Shown here one piece after another: positions 42,131 to 51,082 of a stretch of 64,000 nt of DNA. The DNA is from Microbacterium horticulturae (GTDB lineage Bacteria > Actinomycetota > Actinomycetes > Actinomycetales > Microbacteriaceae), in contig NZ_CP119108.1 in the NCBI RefSeq assembly GCF_029094505.1, forward strand, positions 1,178,001 to 1,242,000, in the 5' to 3' direction. Made by a program: the position numbers and the translations under genes. The notes under the pieces were generated by a model. That model saw nothing but the letters and a program-made list of their open reading frames with translations, was not told the DNA's origin and did no database searches. Numbering within the stretch: position 1 is the first letter of the stretch; each line of letters starts with the position of its first letter.

Positions 42131-43341
42131 CAAGCGAGACGCGACGTGCGCCGGTGCGCGGGTCGGCGTGGGAAGTGTTCCGGGTGTTCCTGCGCCTCGG
42201 GGTGACCTCGTTCGGCGGGCCGATCGCGCACCTGGGCTACTTCCGCACCGAGATCGTGGAACGCCGACGCTGGATGGACGACCGCGCCTACGCCGACCTG
42301 GTCGCGCTGTGCCAGTTCCTTCCCGGCCCGGCCTCGAGCCAGGTCGGGTTCGGCATCGGCCTGCACCGCGCCGGATACCGGGGCGCGCTGGCCGCATTCA
42401 TCGCCTTCACGCTCCCGTCCGCGGCCCTCATGCTCGCCTTCGCCTCCGGCGCCGCCCTGTTCACCGGCACCATCGGGGAAGGCATCCTCGCCGGGCTGAA
42501 GATCGTGGCGGTCGCGATCGTCGCGCAGGCCGTCCTCGGCATGGCGAAGACACTCACCCCGGACCGGCAGCGCGCCGCGATCGCAGCCGTCGCAGCCCTC
42601 GCCGCGCTGCTGCTGGCCGGATCGCTCGGCCAAATCATGGCGATCGTCCTCGGCGGGATCGCCGGATACTTCGTCTGCCGCGCACCCGCCGCGAACACGG
42701 CGACAGCGGTGCGGTTCCCGGTGACCCGGGCCGCGGGGATCGCCGCGCTCACCCTGTTCGTCGCAATCCTGGCCGGGATGCCGATCCTCGCCGCCGTCAC
42801 CGGCAACGACAGCGTCGCCCTGTTCGATGCGTTCGCGCGGGCCGGAGCGCTCGTATTCGGCGGCGGGCACGTCGTGCTCCCGCTCCTGCAATCCGGCGTC
42901 GTCGATCCCGGCTGGGTCACGAACGCGGACTTCCTCGCCGGATACGGTGCAGCCCAGGCCGTGCCTGGCCCGCTGTTCACCCTCGCCGCTTTCCTCGGCG
43001 GCGCCGCTGACGTCGGCCCGGGCGGGGCGGCGGGGGCGGGCATCGCGCTGGCCGGGATCTTCCTGCCCGGCTTCCTCCTCCTCATCGGCGTGCTGCCGTT
43101 CTGGAACCGCCTGCAGCACCACGAGCGGGTTCAGGCCATCATGCGGGGCGCGAACGCGGCCGTCGTCGGCATCCTCGCCGCCGCCCTCTACACACCCGTG
43201 TTCACCACCGCGATCCTCACCCCGCCCGCCTTCGCACTCGCGCTGGTCTGCTTCGTGCTGCTCGTCGCGTGGAAGCTCCCGCCCTGGATCGTCGTGATCA
43301 TCGGAGCCGCAGGCGGCATCCTCGCCACCACCCTCACCTGA
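42127..43341 (+). CDS. chrA: ChrA-type chromate transporter
   Basis: A 404-aa membrane protein with the CHR family duplication: EVFRVFLRLGVTSFGGPIAHLGYFR in the N-terminal half, then VALCQFLPGPASSQVGFGIGLHRAG; the C-terminal half repeats as FARAGALVFGGGHVVLPLLQ and GYGAAQAVPGPLFTLAAFLG. This is the long bidomain ChrA form. It overlaps the arsR::arsC fusion (ATGA). Finding it in the middle of an arsenic operon suggests either arsenic-linked anion efflux or joint chromate resistance. Confidence 0.9.
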   Translation: MTSETRRAPVRGSAWEVFRVFLRLGVTSFGGPIAHLGYFRTEIVERRRWMDDRAYADLVALCQFLPGPASSQVGFGIGLHRAGYRGALAAFIAFTLPSAALMLAFASGAALFTGTIGEGILAGLKIVAVAIVAQAVLGMAKTLTPDRQRAAIAAVAALAALLLAGSLGQIMAIVLGGIAGYFVCRAPAANTATAVRFPVTRAAGIAALTLFVAILAGMPILAAVTGNDSVALFDAFARAGALVFGGGHVVLPLLQSGVVDPGWVTNADFLAGYGAAQAVPGPLFTLAAFLGGAADVGPGGAAGAGIALAGIFLPGFLLLIGVLPFWNRLQHHERVQAIMRGANAAVVGILAAALYTPVFTTAILTPPAFALALVCFVLLVAWKLPPWIVVIIGAAGGILATTLT

Positions 43342-43368
43342 CCGACCCGATCGGAAACGAGAACCCTC

Positions 43369-43791
43369 ATGTCTACTCCCACCGTCCTGTTCGTCTGCGT
43401 CCACAACGCCGGCCGTTCCCAGATGGCCGCAGGCTACCTCCGCCACCTCGCGGGCGACCGCATCGAGGTCCGTTCGGCAGGCTCGATCCCCGCGGACCAA
43501 ATCAATCCCGTCGCCGTCGAGGCGATGCTCGAAGAGGGCATCGACATCCGCGGCGAGGCCCCGAAGATCCTCACCACCGACGCCGTGCAGGACTCCGATG
43601 TCGTCATCACGATGGGCTGCGGCGACGCCTGCCCGTTCTTCCCCGGCAAGCGCTACGAGGATTGGAAGCTCGATGACCCCGCGGGCCAGGGCATCGACGC
43701 TGTCCGTCCGATCCGCGACGACATCAAACGCCGCATCCAGGAACTCATCGCCTCCCTCGAGCCCGCGAGCACCGAGGCGGCCAGCGCATGA
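43369..43791 (+). CDS. arsC: Arsenate reductase, mycothiol/thioredoxin type
   Basis: A 140-aa LMW-phosphatase-fold ArsC: P-loop FVCVHNAGRSQMAA with nucleophile Cys and invariant Arg, then RSAGSIPADQINPVAVEAM, DVVITMGCGDACPFFPGKRYEDW with the redox Cys pair and DPAG aspartate. It is the complete form of the reductase. The start follows 27 bases of gap after chrA. It overlaps the next gene by four bases. Confidence 0.92.
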   Translation: MSTPTVLFVCVHNAGRSQMAAGYLRHLAGDRIEVRSAGSIPADQINPVAVEAMLEEGIDIRGEAPKILTTDAVQDSDVVITMGCGDACPFFPGKRYEDWKLDDPAGQGIDAVRPIRDDIKRRIQELIASLEPASTEAASA

Positions 43792-44207
43792 GCGCGTCGG
43801 TGCTGTTCGTCTGCAAGAAGAACGGCGGCAAATCGCAGATGGCCGCCGCGCTCATGCGGCAGCACGCCGGCGACGCCATCACCGTCTATTCGGCCGGTAC
43901 TGCGCCGGGCGATACGCTTAGTGCCCTCGCCGAGGAAGCGATCGTCGAGGTCGGTGCGTCGATGGAGGGCGAGTATCCGAAGCCCATCGATCCCGAGATC
44001 CTCCGCAGCGTGGATCGGGTCATCGTGCTCGGCGACGAGGCGAAGGTCGCCCCGGTCGACGGCATGGCCGGAACGATCGAGACCTGGACCTTCGAAGACC
44101 AGGCTGCATCCGACGTCGGCGGCGGCGACCGCACGCGGGCGATCCGGGATCAGATCGCCGAACGCGTCCTGCGCCTCGCCAGCGAGCTCAGCGCCGCGAT
44201 GTCGTAA
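43788..44207 (+). CDS. ArsC-like LMW phosphatase with altered P-loop
   Basis: A 139-aa protein with the same fold: VLFVCKKNGGKSQMAAALMR. The catalytic arginine of CX5R is replaced by lysine (NGGKS for NAGRS). The acidic loop at WTFEDQAASD is retained. The other Cys pair of mycothiol ArsC is missing. It has the expected length and is coupled to arsC, so it is not simply decaying. It could be a reductase variant, or a regulatory or As-binding relative. Confidence 0.8.
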   Translation: MSASVLFVCKKNGGKSQMAAALMRQHAGDAITVYSAGTAPGDTLSALAEEAIVEVGASMEGEYPKPIDPEILRSVDRVIVLGDEAKVAPVDGMAGTIETWTFEDQAASDVGGGDRTRAIRDQIAERVLRLASELSAAMS

Positions 44208-44299
44208 CTCTGAACGGGAGGGCAGGAGTAGTCGCTGGCCCTCCCGTCCAGCGCGGCGGACGGCCGATGAGCCTTGCATGAGCCGAGCACGCAGTCGGG

Positions 44300-45805
44300 T
44301 CAGTGTGAGGGCAGGTTCCCGCTCAATCGTGCGTGGAAGGTTCCGCTCGCCTCGTTCAAGCCGATGATCTCGACCTCGATGTCGTGTTCGCGGTACTTCT
44401 GCTCGATTCCATCGAGCGCTGCGACGGTCGAGGCGTCCCACACGTGCGACTTCGACATGTCGATCACGACACGCTTCGGGTCGTCGGCGTACTCGAACTG
44501 GGTGGTCAGGTCGTTCGAGGACGCGAAGAACAGCTCGCCATCGACCTCATAGTGCGCCGTGTCTTCGTTAGCGCTGAAGGTGCGGGTGACGGTGGTGAAG
44601 TGGGCGACGCGGCGCACGAACAGGATCGCGGCGACGAACACGCCGATGATGACCCCGACGGAGAGGTTGTGGGTGATGAGCACCGGGATGACGGTGACGA
44701 GCATCACGATCGTCTCGCTCTTGGGCATCCGCTTCAGCGTGGAGGGTGCGATGGAGTGCCAGTCGAAGGTGAGGAACGCGACCATGAACATGATCGCCAC
44801 CAGTGCCCCGATGGGGATCAGGTTCATTATCGGGCCGAGGAACCACACCAGGATCAGGAGGAACACGCCGGCGGCGAACGTGGAGACGCGGGTGCGGGCG
44901 CCGGAGGCGCGCACGTTGATCATGGTCTGCCCGATCATCGCGCAGCCACCCATGCCACCGAAGAGGCCAGAGAGGATGTTCGCGCCGCCTTGCCCCATCG
45001 CCTCGCGGGTCTTGTTCGAGTGCGTGTCGGTGATGTCGTCCACGAGCTTCGCGGTCATCAGTGACTCCATGAGCCCCACCGCGGCCATGCCGAGGGCATA
45101 CGGGGCAATGATTTGCAGTGTCTCGAAGGTGAGCGGTACATCGGGGAAGAACGGCATCGGCGGGCCGCCGGGCAGTTCGCCGAGACCGCCGACGGTCTTC
45201 ACATCGAGGTTCAGCAGCCACACCGCGAGGGTCATCACGATCACGACCACCAGAGGCGCGGGCACAGCCTTCGTGAGCTTCGGGAAGAGCCATAGGATCA
45301 GGATGCTGACGATGATCATCGGGTACATCAGCCAGGACGCGCCGGTGAAATGCTCCAATTGGGCGACAGCGATGAGGATCGCGAGGGCGTTGACGAACCC
45401 GACCATCACGCTGCGCGGGATGAACCGCATGAGCTTGCCGACACCGAGCAGGCCGAGAACGATCTGGAAGATGCCGCCGAGGATCACGGTCGCGATGAGG
45501 TAGTCGAGGCCGTACTCGTCGGCGACCGGCCGGATGACGAGCGCGATCGCTGCGGTCGCCGCGGTAATCATCGCGGGCCGCCCACCGAGGAACGCGATCG
45601 AGATTGCCATCACGATCGAGGAGAACAAGCCCACCTCGGCCGGCACGCCTGCGGCGATCGCGAACGCGATGGCCTCCGGGATGAGCGCGAGGCCGACCAC
45701 CATACCCGCGAGGACTTCCTTCGTCAACAGCTTCGGCGAACGGAACACATCCATCACGGTCGGCCGAGGCCAGTAGCGTTCCTTGTCGCGTGCGGGCGCG
45801 CTCAT
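44300..45805 (-). CDS. SulP family anion transporter
   Basis: A 501-aa transporter with about eleven membrane segments and a C-terminal STAS domain (KRVVIDMSKSHVWDASTVAALDGIEQKYREHD). N-terminal motifs: GMVVGLALIPEAIAFAIAAGVPAEVGLFSS and GGRPAMITAATAAIALV. Substrate may be sulfate, bicarbonate or a related anion. It is divergent from a MerR gene with an operator between, and convergent with the arsenic operon. A role in oxyanion balance under arsenate stress is inference. Confidence 0.9.
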   Translation of the reverse strand: MSAPARDKERYWPRPTVMDVFRSPKLLTKEVLAGMVVGLALIPEAIAFAIAAGVPAEVGLFSSIVMAISIAFLGGRPAMITAATAAIALVIRPVADEYGLDYLIATVILGGIFQIVLGLLGVGKLMRFIPRSVMVGFVNALAILIAVAQLEHFTGASWLMYPMIIVSILILWLFPKLTKAVPAPLVVVIVMTLAVWLLNLDVKTVGGLGELPGGPPMPFFPDVPLTFETLQIIAPYALGMAAVGLMESLMTAKLVDDITDTHSNKTREAMGQGGANILSGLFGGMGGCAMIGQTMINVRASGARTRVSTFAAGVFLLILVWFLGPIMNLIPIGALVAIMFMVAFLTFDWHSIAPSTLKRMPKSETIVMLVTVIPVLITHNLSVGVIIGVFVAAILFVRRVAHFTTVTRTFSANEDTAHYEVDGELFFASSNDLTTQFEYADDPKRVVIDMSKSHVWDASTVAALDGIEQKYREHDIEVEIIGLNEASGTFHARLSGNLPSH

Positions 45806-45866
45806 TCTGCCTCCCAGAGAGGTGCGGGAAAATAGGGTGACGGCGGTCGAGGTCGGAGCCCGCCAA

Positions 45867-45897
45867 ACCCAACTCTACCGTTACGTGAGGGTTGGGT
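45867..45897. promoter_or_regulatory. MerR-family operator
   Basis: ACCCAAC (45867-45873) and GTTGGGT (45891-45897) are exact complements, separated by 17 bp with further inner symmetry. The layout, a palindrome centred in a long spacer, fits MerR-family activator sites. It stands 26 bases before the merR ATG and 61 bases from the sulP start. Confidence 0.65.
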
Positions 45898-45923
45898 GCC
45901 AAATCGAGGCAGAGGAGTACCCG

Positions 45924-46289
45924 ATGGCAGGAACGATCCATATCGGCGAGGTCGCTGAGCGCACCAGCCTGTCGCTGCGCACCCTCCGCCACTACGACGA
46001 GATCGGGCTCGTCTCCCCGAGCGACCGCACCAGTGGCGGGTTCCGCCTCTACACCGACGCCGACGTCGAGCGGCTCCTCCTGATCCGCCGGATGAAGCCG
46101 CTCGGGTTCTCCCTCGACCAGATGGGCGAAGTCCTCGCCGCTGCTGACGCACTGGCGGATGATCCGTCAGACAGCGCCGCGCGCGCAGCGCTGGATACGT
46201 TCGTGACCGACGCAGAGGAGCGTCGCGAGAAACTCGCGAAACAACTGGACGCCGCCGACGAACTCATCGCGCGCCTCCGCGACGTATAA
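45924..46289 (+). CDS. MerR family transcriptional regulator
   Basis: A 121-aa regulator: IHIGEVAERTSLSLRTLRHYDEIGLVSPSDRTSGGFRLYTDADVERLLLIRRMKPLGFSLDQMGE (N-terminal winged HTH), then a long coiled-coil helix with EERREKLAKQLDAADELIARLRDV. There is no C-terminal Cys/His loop, so it is not a mercury or copper MerR and is closer to small-molecule sensors. It is probably the regulator of the divergent sulP gene. Confidence 0.88.
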   Translation: MAGTIHIGEVAERTSLSLRTLRHYDEIGLVSPSDRTSGGFRLYTDADVERLLLIRRMKPLGFSLDQMGEVLAAADALADDPSDSAARAALDTFVTDAEERREKLAKQLDAADELIARLRDV

Positions 46290-46327
46290 GCCTGCGGCAG
46301 ATGCACGCCCGGCCCAAGTGTTCACCG

Positions 46328-46362
46328 GTGGGGTTGCATGTTCGCGGAACATGCAACCCCAC
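46328..46362. terminator. Perfect 16-bp hairpin at the cargo/backbone border
   Basis: GTGGGGTTGCATGTTC (46328-46343) pairs with GAACATGCAACCCCAC (46347-46362) with only 3 bases between. It sits between two genes that face it from opposite sides (merR and the VirB4-like ATPase), so it can terminate both. It also marks the edge of the metal cargo. Confidence 0.75.
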
Positions 46363-46402
46363 ACCTCAGAAACCATGGCCTGAACCCGCTTCTTCCGGCG
46401 AT

Positions 46403-47917
46403 TTAGTCTTCAGGAATCGTGAACTTGCGGGTTTCGCTCGTCATTCGGCTGGTGGTATCGAAAAGTTCCAGCTCTCCGGGGTGTAACTGGTGTTGGCAAA
46501 CGAAGGAACGGTCCTTGATGCGCCAGAGTCCTTGGCCCACGCCGAGCCCGGGCAGCAACCTCTGCTCGGTGCCGGTAAGCCCGAGCGCTCTCGCAGTGGC
46601 TCCGAGCTGATCGGATTCCTGCCGGTAGATGATTCGCGTCTCGGCGTTAGCGAGAAGGCTGCTTGCCAGCGCTCGCATCGCGGAGCCCTGGTCACCGACA
46701 TTCTCCAAGTCGGTCAGCTTGTGGAAGATCAACATGTTCGCGATCCCGTAGTGGCGGGCGAGCCGCCAGTGCGCATCCATCCGACGCAACAACGCCGGAT
46801 GAGACATGAGGCGCCATGCCTCGTCGTAGATGCACCAGCGCTGACCACCGTTGGGGTCGAGTAGGGCGGATTCCATCCAAGCCGACGAACAGGTCATGAG
46901 GACCGAGGTCAGAGTCGAGTTCTCTGTGACTCTCGATAGGTCAAGAGAGATCATCGGTAGTGACGGATCGAAACGCACTGTCGACGGACCATCGAAGAGT
47001 CCGGCGAGGTCACCGGCGACAAGACGCCGAAGTGCATGCCCGACGAGACGCCCGTCTTCAGCGAGGCGCCCATCCGGATCGGCCTGCTCTGTCGGGGTGA
47101 GGATGTGTTCGACAATCATTGGCAGGATCGGTACATCGTTGCTGCGAACGACCCCGGTCAGAGCAGTGTCGATCGCAGTGTGTTCCAAAGGCGTGAGGGG
47201 GCGCGTCAGAACCGTTTCGGCGAGTGCGCCGATCAAGTCGCGTCGTCGAGCGGCGACCGTGGATGCCCAGGTCTCCTCGCTCATTCCGGCGGGTCGGTAG
47301 CCTTCGTCGAGAGGATTGAGCCGAGCGGCAAGCCCATGACCGAGCACGATCGCCCGCCCACCCACAGCTTCAGCGATCGCAGTGTGCTCGCCCTTCGGAT
47401 CGCCGGGGACGTAGACGCGACGACCGAACGGGATCGAACGTGTGTAGAGGCTCTTAGCCAAGCTGGATTTTCCGGAGCCGACAATGCCTGCGAGCACGAG
47501 GTTCGGGGCGGTGATGAGGCCGCGCGCGTAGAGCACCCAGGGGTCGTAGACGAAAGATCCCCCGGAGTACAGATCCTGACCAACGAAGACCCCGTCGGAT
47601 CCGAGCCCACCTTCAGCCAAGAATGGGTACGCACCCGCAAGGGTTGCCGAGGTGTCTTGATGCCGTGGCAGACGAAGCCTTCCGGGCGAACGCAGCTGAG
47701 CTGGTCCCGGTTCACCAGTAGGCGAAATGTATGTGGTTGCCCGACGCTCAGCCAGATCCGCGGCGTACTTTGCGCGGGATGCCTGATGCTCAGCCCTCAG
47801 TTGCTCCGCTTGCAACTTCGCGGCAGCCTGCCTGCGCTGCTTGCGTATGCGCCGCTTCTCGGATGCTGGAGCGACGAGGACCGCAGTGTGCAGGCGCTCG
47901 GCATTGTTGCGGCTCAC
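46403..47917 (-). CDS. VirB4/TraE-like conjugation ATPase
   Basis: A 504-aa ATPase that powers type IV secretion. A coiled-coil-like basic start, then Walker A GIVGSGKSS at 144-152, Walker B RWCIYDEAWRLMSHPALLRR with the following VirB4 signature, and RLARHYGIANMLIFHKLTDL. It lacks the N-terminal half of classical VirB4, which may be supplied by SCO6880 at 49610. It restarts the ICE backbone after the cargo. Confidence 0.9.
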   Translation of the reverse strand: MSRNNAERLHTAVLVAPASEKRRIRKQRRQAAAKLQAEQLRAEHQASRAKYAADLAERRATTYISPTGEPGPAQLRSPGRLRLPRHQDTSATLAGAYPFLAEGGLGSDGVFVGQDLYSGGSFVYDPWVLYARGLITAPNLVLAGIVGSGKSSLAKSLYTRSIPFGRRVYVPGDPKGEHTAIAEAVGGRAIVLGHGLAARLNPLDEGYRPAGMSEETWASTVAARRRDLIGALAETVLTRPLTPLEHTAIDTALTGVVRSNDVPILPMIVEHILTPTEQADPDGRLAEDGRLVGHALRRLVAGDLAGLFDGPSTVRFDPSLPMISLDLSRVTENSTLTSVLMTCSSAWMESALLDPNGGQRWCIYDEAWRLMSHPALLRRMDAHWRLARHYGIANMLIFHKLTDLENVGDQGSAMRALASSLLANAETRIIYRQESDQLGATARALGLTGTEQRLLPGLGVGQGLWRIKDRSFVCQHQLHPGELELFDTTSRMTSETRKFTIPED

Positions 47918-48696
47918 AGTCCCAGACCTCGCTGCTGCCTGACCGCCGTGATGCTGGCGGGCTCAAACCAAGAAACTCTCTGAGACTCGCGAGCCCGGCT
48001 CGGTGCCGACGGAGCAGCAAGGCTTCGAGCGTCATCTGGCAGTTGATCTACCATGTCCACCGCGTGGATTCGGTAGAGCGCGACGTGCGCGAACGCGTGA
48101 CTGTAGGCGAGGTGGTAATCACCGTCGTGCAGTTCATGCTCAAGCGGCCCGCTCGGCGGCGCGTCGTAGACGTATCCATTCTCCATCGCTGCGCTGGTGG
48201 TCTCGTCGCCGTAATCCCAGTACTTCAGATGGTTGAGCCCGGCGAGAGCACCGTCGGCGTCGATTATGTCCAGCACCTCTCCCGCCTCTTGACCTTGCAT
48301 GAAGACGACATTGATCCAACGAGCGACAGCCGGTGCTTCGCTGGCTGGAACTTCGTGCCAAGCAACGCGACTCGCCGCACCCGCTGCGGCGTCGAGTCGT
48401 TCCTCGGCCTGGTCGATCAGGGTCGCGGCTTGGTGTAGTTCGTCGGCGGCTGCCAGGGCATCCTTGGATCCGATGGAGTGGTCACCTTGGTCGTCGAACG
48501 CGCGAGGGCGATTCTTGACGTGGGCGGAGGCGAGCTGATCGAGAATCTGCTTGAGCGATTGCACGCCTGAAAGCAGGTCACCGAGAACGCCGTAGAGATT
48601 CTGAGGACTCTCGAACGTTCGTGTCGCGTGGGCGAGACCGCGCAACGCTTCGGATGCTTCCCCGGCGTCAGCGCCGGGATCGTAGAACGTGGGCAT
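47914..48696 (-). CDS. Hypothetical backbone protein
   Basis: 260 aa from the ATG at 48696 (GGGAGG five bases upstream). Mainly alpha-helical and acidic: EALRGLAHATRTFESPQNLYGVLGDLLSGVQSLKQIL, later AATLIDQAEERLDAAAG, with a Trp/Tyr-rich middle (VARWINVVFMQGQEAGEVLD, HLKYWDYGDET). No known motif. It overlaps the VirB4-like gene by 4 bases, so a conjugation role is likely. Confidence 0.72.
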   Translation of the reverse strand: MPTFYDPGADAGEASEALRGLAHATRTFESPQNLYGVLGDLLSGVQSLKQILDQLASAHVKNRPRAFDDQGDHSIGSKDALAAADELHQAATLIDQAEERLDAAAGAASRVAWHEVPASEAPAVARWINVVFMQGQEAGEVLDIIDADGALAGLNHLKYWDYGDETTSAAMENGYVYDAPPSGPLEHELHDGDYHLAYSHAFAHVALYRIHAVDMVDQLPDDARSLAAPSAPSRARESQRVSWFEPASITAVRQQRGLGL

Positions 48697-49609
48697 GGCG
48701 ACCTCCCAAGGTAGTTGCGTGACATCCAGGAGGTGCACGCAACGATCCTCTACGTCGAAGGCCCCAGTGGTGGGTCAATCGGACGCCACGTGAACAAGCA
48801 ACATGAGGCTGAGGGCATGTATTCGTGCGCTTGCGCCGACGGGTCACCATGATGTTGCTCGCTCGCCAACTTGGCTCTCACTGCAACACTGTGCGGGCAG
48901 AGCCGCGCTAGGACGCCACGATTCGCCATTCTGTCCGGGGATCGTCGCTTGCGAACAGGATCTAGGTTCTATGACCTTTCCACTCTTTAGAGACTCCTGG
49001 ACGACGAGGGCCGGGCTCTTCAGATCCTTAAACGTGCTTGTCTGAGCCAGTTCCGTGATCGTGGCAAGTAGCTCAGATACCTGCGCGTGTCGATGTCCCA
49101 AGTCATCGGCACTTCTGCCCGAAGCCCTCAACACTCGTGGCGTCAGCCGATCCCACGGATAGGCAGCTGTCGTGCATCCCATGGGATGCGCGACAGCCAT
49201 TGCGGCCTATAAACCAAGGTCGGAAGGCTGGACGTTCTCCCGATTCTCGCGATCAAATGCCAGCAATGCTTCTGGCGGTTCGCGTCTATCAGAACGGCCC
49301 GCGCGACTCGCCGAAAACGATCGTTTTTGACGGGCTTCCGCGCCCAGAGCAAGGCGCATGGGGTGCGCCAGTAAAGTGCCCGCCGAAACTTCCCGCCGAA
49401 ACGTAGGAGCGCCGAAATAGACTGCCACCGTTTTCGGTGGACAGGAGGCGCCAGATCGGAACGTAACTGTTGACATATTTCGCGACGTAGGGCGCTGTCG
49501 TGACGCAGCATGGATCGCCGGGCACACCATATCGATCGATGCCTAGACACCTGATTCATCGTTGCCAGGCGCGGTAGTGGACCGGCTCCGTGCACGCGCT
49601 GTGTATGGC
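48697..49609. other. 0.9-kb gap in the transfer operon, no gene found
   Basis: The longest gene-poor stretch in the backbone. Short frames exist on both strands but none looks like a protein and none has a good ribosome-binding site. It carries a near-perfect palindrome (49167-49196) and a repeat CCGAAA near 49383-49420. It is a candidate for a regulatory or origin-of-transfer region. Confidence 0.5.
49167..49196. repeat. Long near-perfect palindrome
   Basis: CTGTCGTGCATCCC (49167-49180) and GGGATGCGCGACAG (49183-49196) pair at 13 of 14 positions with a 2-base loop, so it could form a cruciform or a dimer-binding site. It is placed in the middle of the 0.9-kb gap. Confidence 0.7.
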
Positions 49610-51076
49610 TCACACCACGCGACAAAGTGGCAGAGCCGCGGCGGTGAATGCTTGGGCCTGCTGTCCGACGAGGAGGCGCGTCTCGCAGGATGCTTGAATG
49701 GCGGCTTGCTCGATCGCGGCGACGGCGGCGTCGAGGTCTTCGGCTGTTCGTGCTGAGACCGAGATGAGTCCGGTGTAGCGCAGGACGCCGTGCCCAGCCG
49801 TGAGGTCAGCTTCCTGCTGGAGAACGTCCTGAAACTCAGCCGTCTGCGAGGCATCCTCTATCTGGCCGATGCGTTGACGCTGAGCTGCGTCTGAGATGTA
49901 CTCCGTCTTCTTTTTTCGGATGTCACGTGCTGCCTGGTCGGACCGCATCGGTGTGCAGAGCAGCGAGAAGGACCGCTGTATCCCGGTCGACAGAAGCACG
50001 GGTGCCAAGAAGCCCGGGTAGACCATCGACCGCGGCCACTCTGAGATCCATAACACCGCGTGGAAGGCCGAGTCTGTGCGTAGCCGGGACCAGGATTCGT
50101 TCACTGCGACCGGACCTGCGGTGGCGAGCGACTGGCCGAGTTCGCCGTGCCGTTCAAGTGTCGCGGCGACTGCCGGGTCGTATGCCGAACGCAGGATGAC
50201 GGCGATCTCGCCGCACGTCAACCACGATGAGGGTGCGAGGTCGGCTGAGCGCAGCGCGGCGATGAGCGTGGACATCTCTTGGCGAAGGACAGCAGCAGCG
50301 CCACGGATGCCACCACCGGCAGTGCGGATCTGTCGTGCCGCTGTCTGCATGTCGAGCGAGAGGGAGAGCGTGGTGGCGTGGCGTTCTCCAGCGGGTGCTG
50401 CGCGGTCGATGAGTTCGGCGTACGTCGTCGAGGCCCAGGAGTCATCTGCGTTGCCGTGCGATGCCCACCATTCAGCGAGTCCTGTCCCGGAGTCTGGGAG
50501 GGTGCGCTCAAGCACTTGCATCATTGAGAGGCGCCCGGACCTGCAGACGGTCGCGAGCACACGCCCCCAGGAGGAGACACGCCGTTCCTGCTCACCGGGA
50601 TCGAGGAGCGCGAATGCTGGGTGCGAGACTGCAATGATGGCCGTGAGAGTGCTGGCGGTGGGGTCATGAACCATTCCGGCGCCAGTGATCGGGTCGTCGT
50701 ACTCGCGCAGCCGTGCCATGTCGCCGGGTAGTGCGAGCGAGCCCGCAGGCCGCGGCTTCACAACGCGTCGCCGGTAGAGCAGCTGTCCACCGGTGGTTTT
50801 CCACATCCACCAGAAGGCAACGGGAATCCATTCGACGATCGGACGCCCAGCGATCCGGATCCACACCACGGATGCGGCACAGAGCCATACGGGTGCCGAC
50901 AACGCGATGAGCATGCCGCCGCCGGCATAGAAGGCCCACACAAGCGTGGTCACACCAATTCCGAGCGCCACCAGCTGTGAGAGGGATAGACCGAGCAGGA
51001 TGCCCCTTCGTGTCAGTCGGGAGAATTTCACCGGAATGAGGTCCCCGGCTCGTTGATTGTCGTAGTCCTTTGACAT
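49610..51076 (-). CDS. SCO6880-like type IV secretion protein
   Basis: A 488-aa protein. Two transmembrane helices near the N-terminus (about 25-75: GILLGLSLSQLVALGIGVTTLVWAF), then a large cytoplasmic part with VLERTLPDSGTGLAEWWASHG. Actinobacterial SCO6880 family members join a VirB3-like N-terminus to a VirB4-N-terminal-like domain. It follows the TrbL gene by 6 bases. Together with the 46403 ATPase it would make a complete VirB3/B4 unit. Confidence 0.83.
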   Translation of the reverse strand: MSKDYDNQRAGDLIPVKFSRLTRRGILLGLSLSQLVALGIGVTTLVWAFYAGGGMLIALSAPVWLCAASVVWIRIAGRPIVEWIPVAFWWMWKTTGGQLLYRRRVVKPRPAGSLALPGDMARLREYDDPITGAGMVHDPTASTLTAIIAVSHPAFALLDPGEQERRVSSWGRVLATVCRSGRLSMMQVLERTLPDSGTGLAEWWASHGNADDSWASTTYAELIDRAAPAGERHATTLSLSLDMQTAARQIRTAGGGIRGAAAVLRQEMSTLIAALRSADLAPSSWLTCGEIAVILRSAYDPAVAATLERHGELGQSLATAGPVAVNESWSRLRTDSAFHAVLWISEWPRSMVYPGFLAPVLLSTGIQRSFSLLCTPMRSDQAARDIRKKKTEYISDAAQRQRIGQIEDASQTAEFQDVLQQEADLTAGHGVLRYTGLISVSARTAEDLDAAVAAIEQAAIQASCETRLLVGQQAQAFTAAALPLCRVV

Positions 51077-51082
51077 GGTCAG

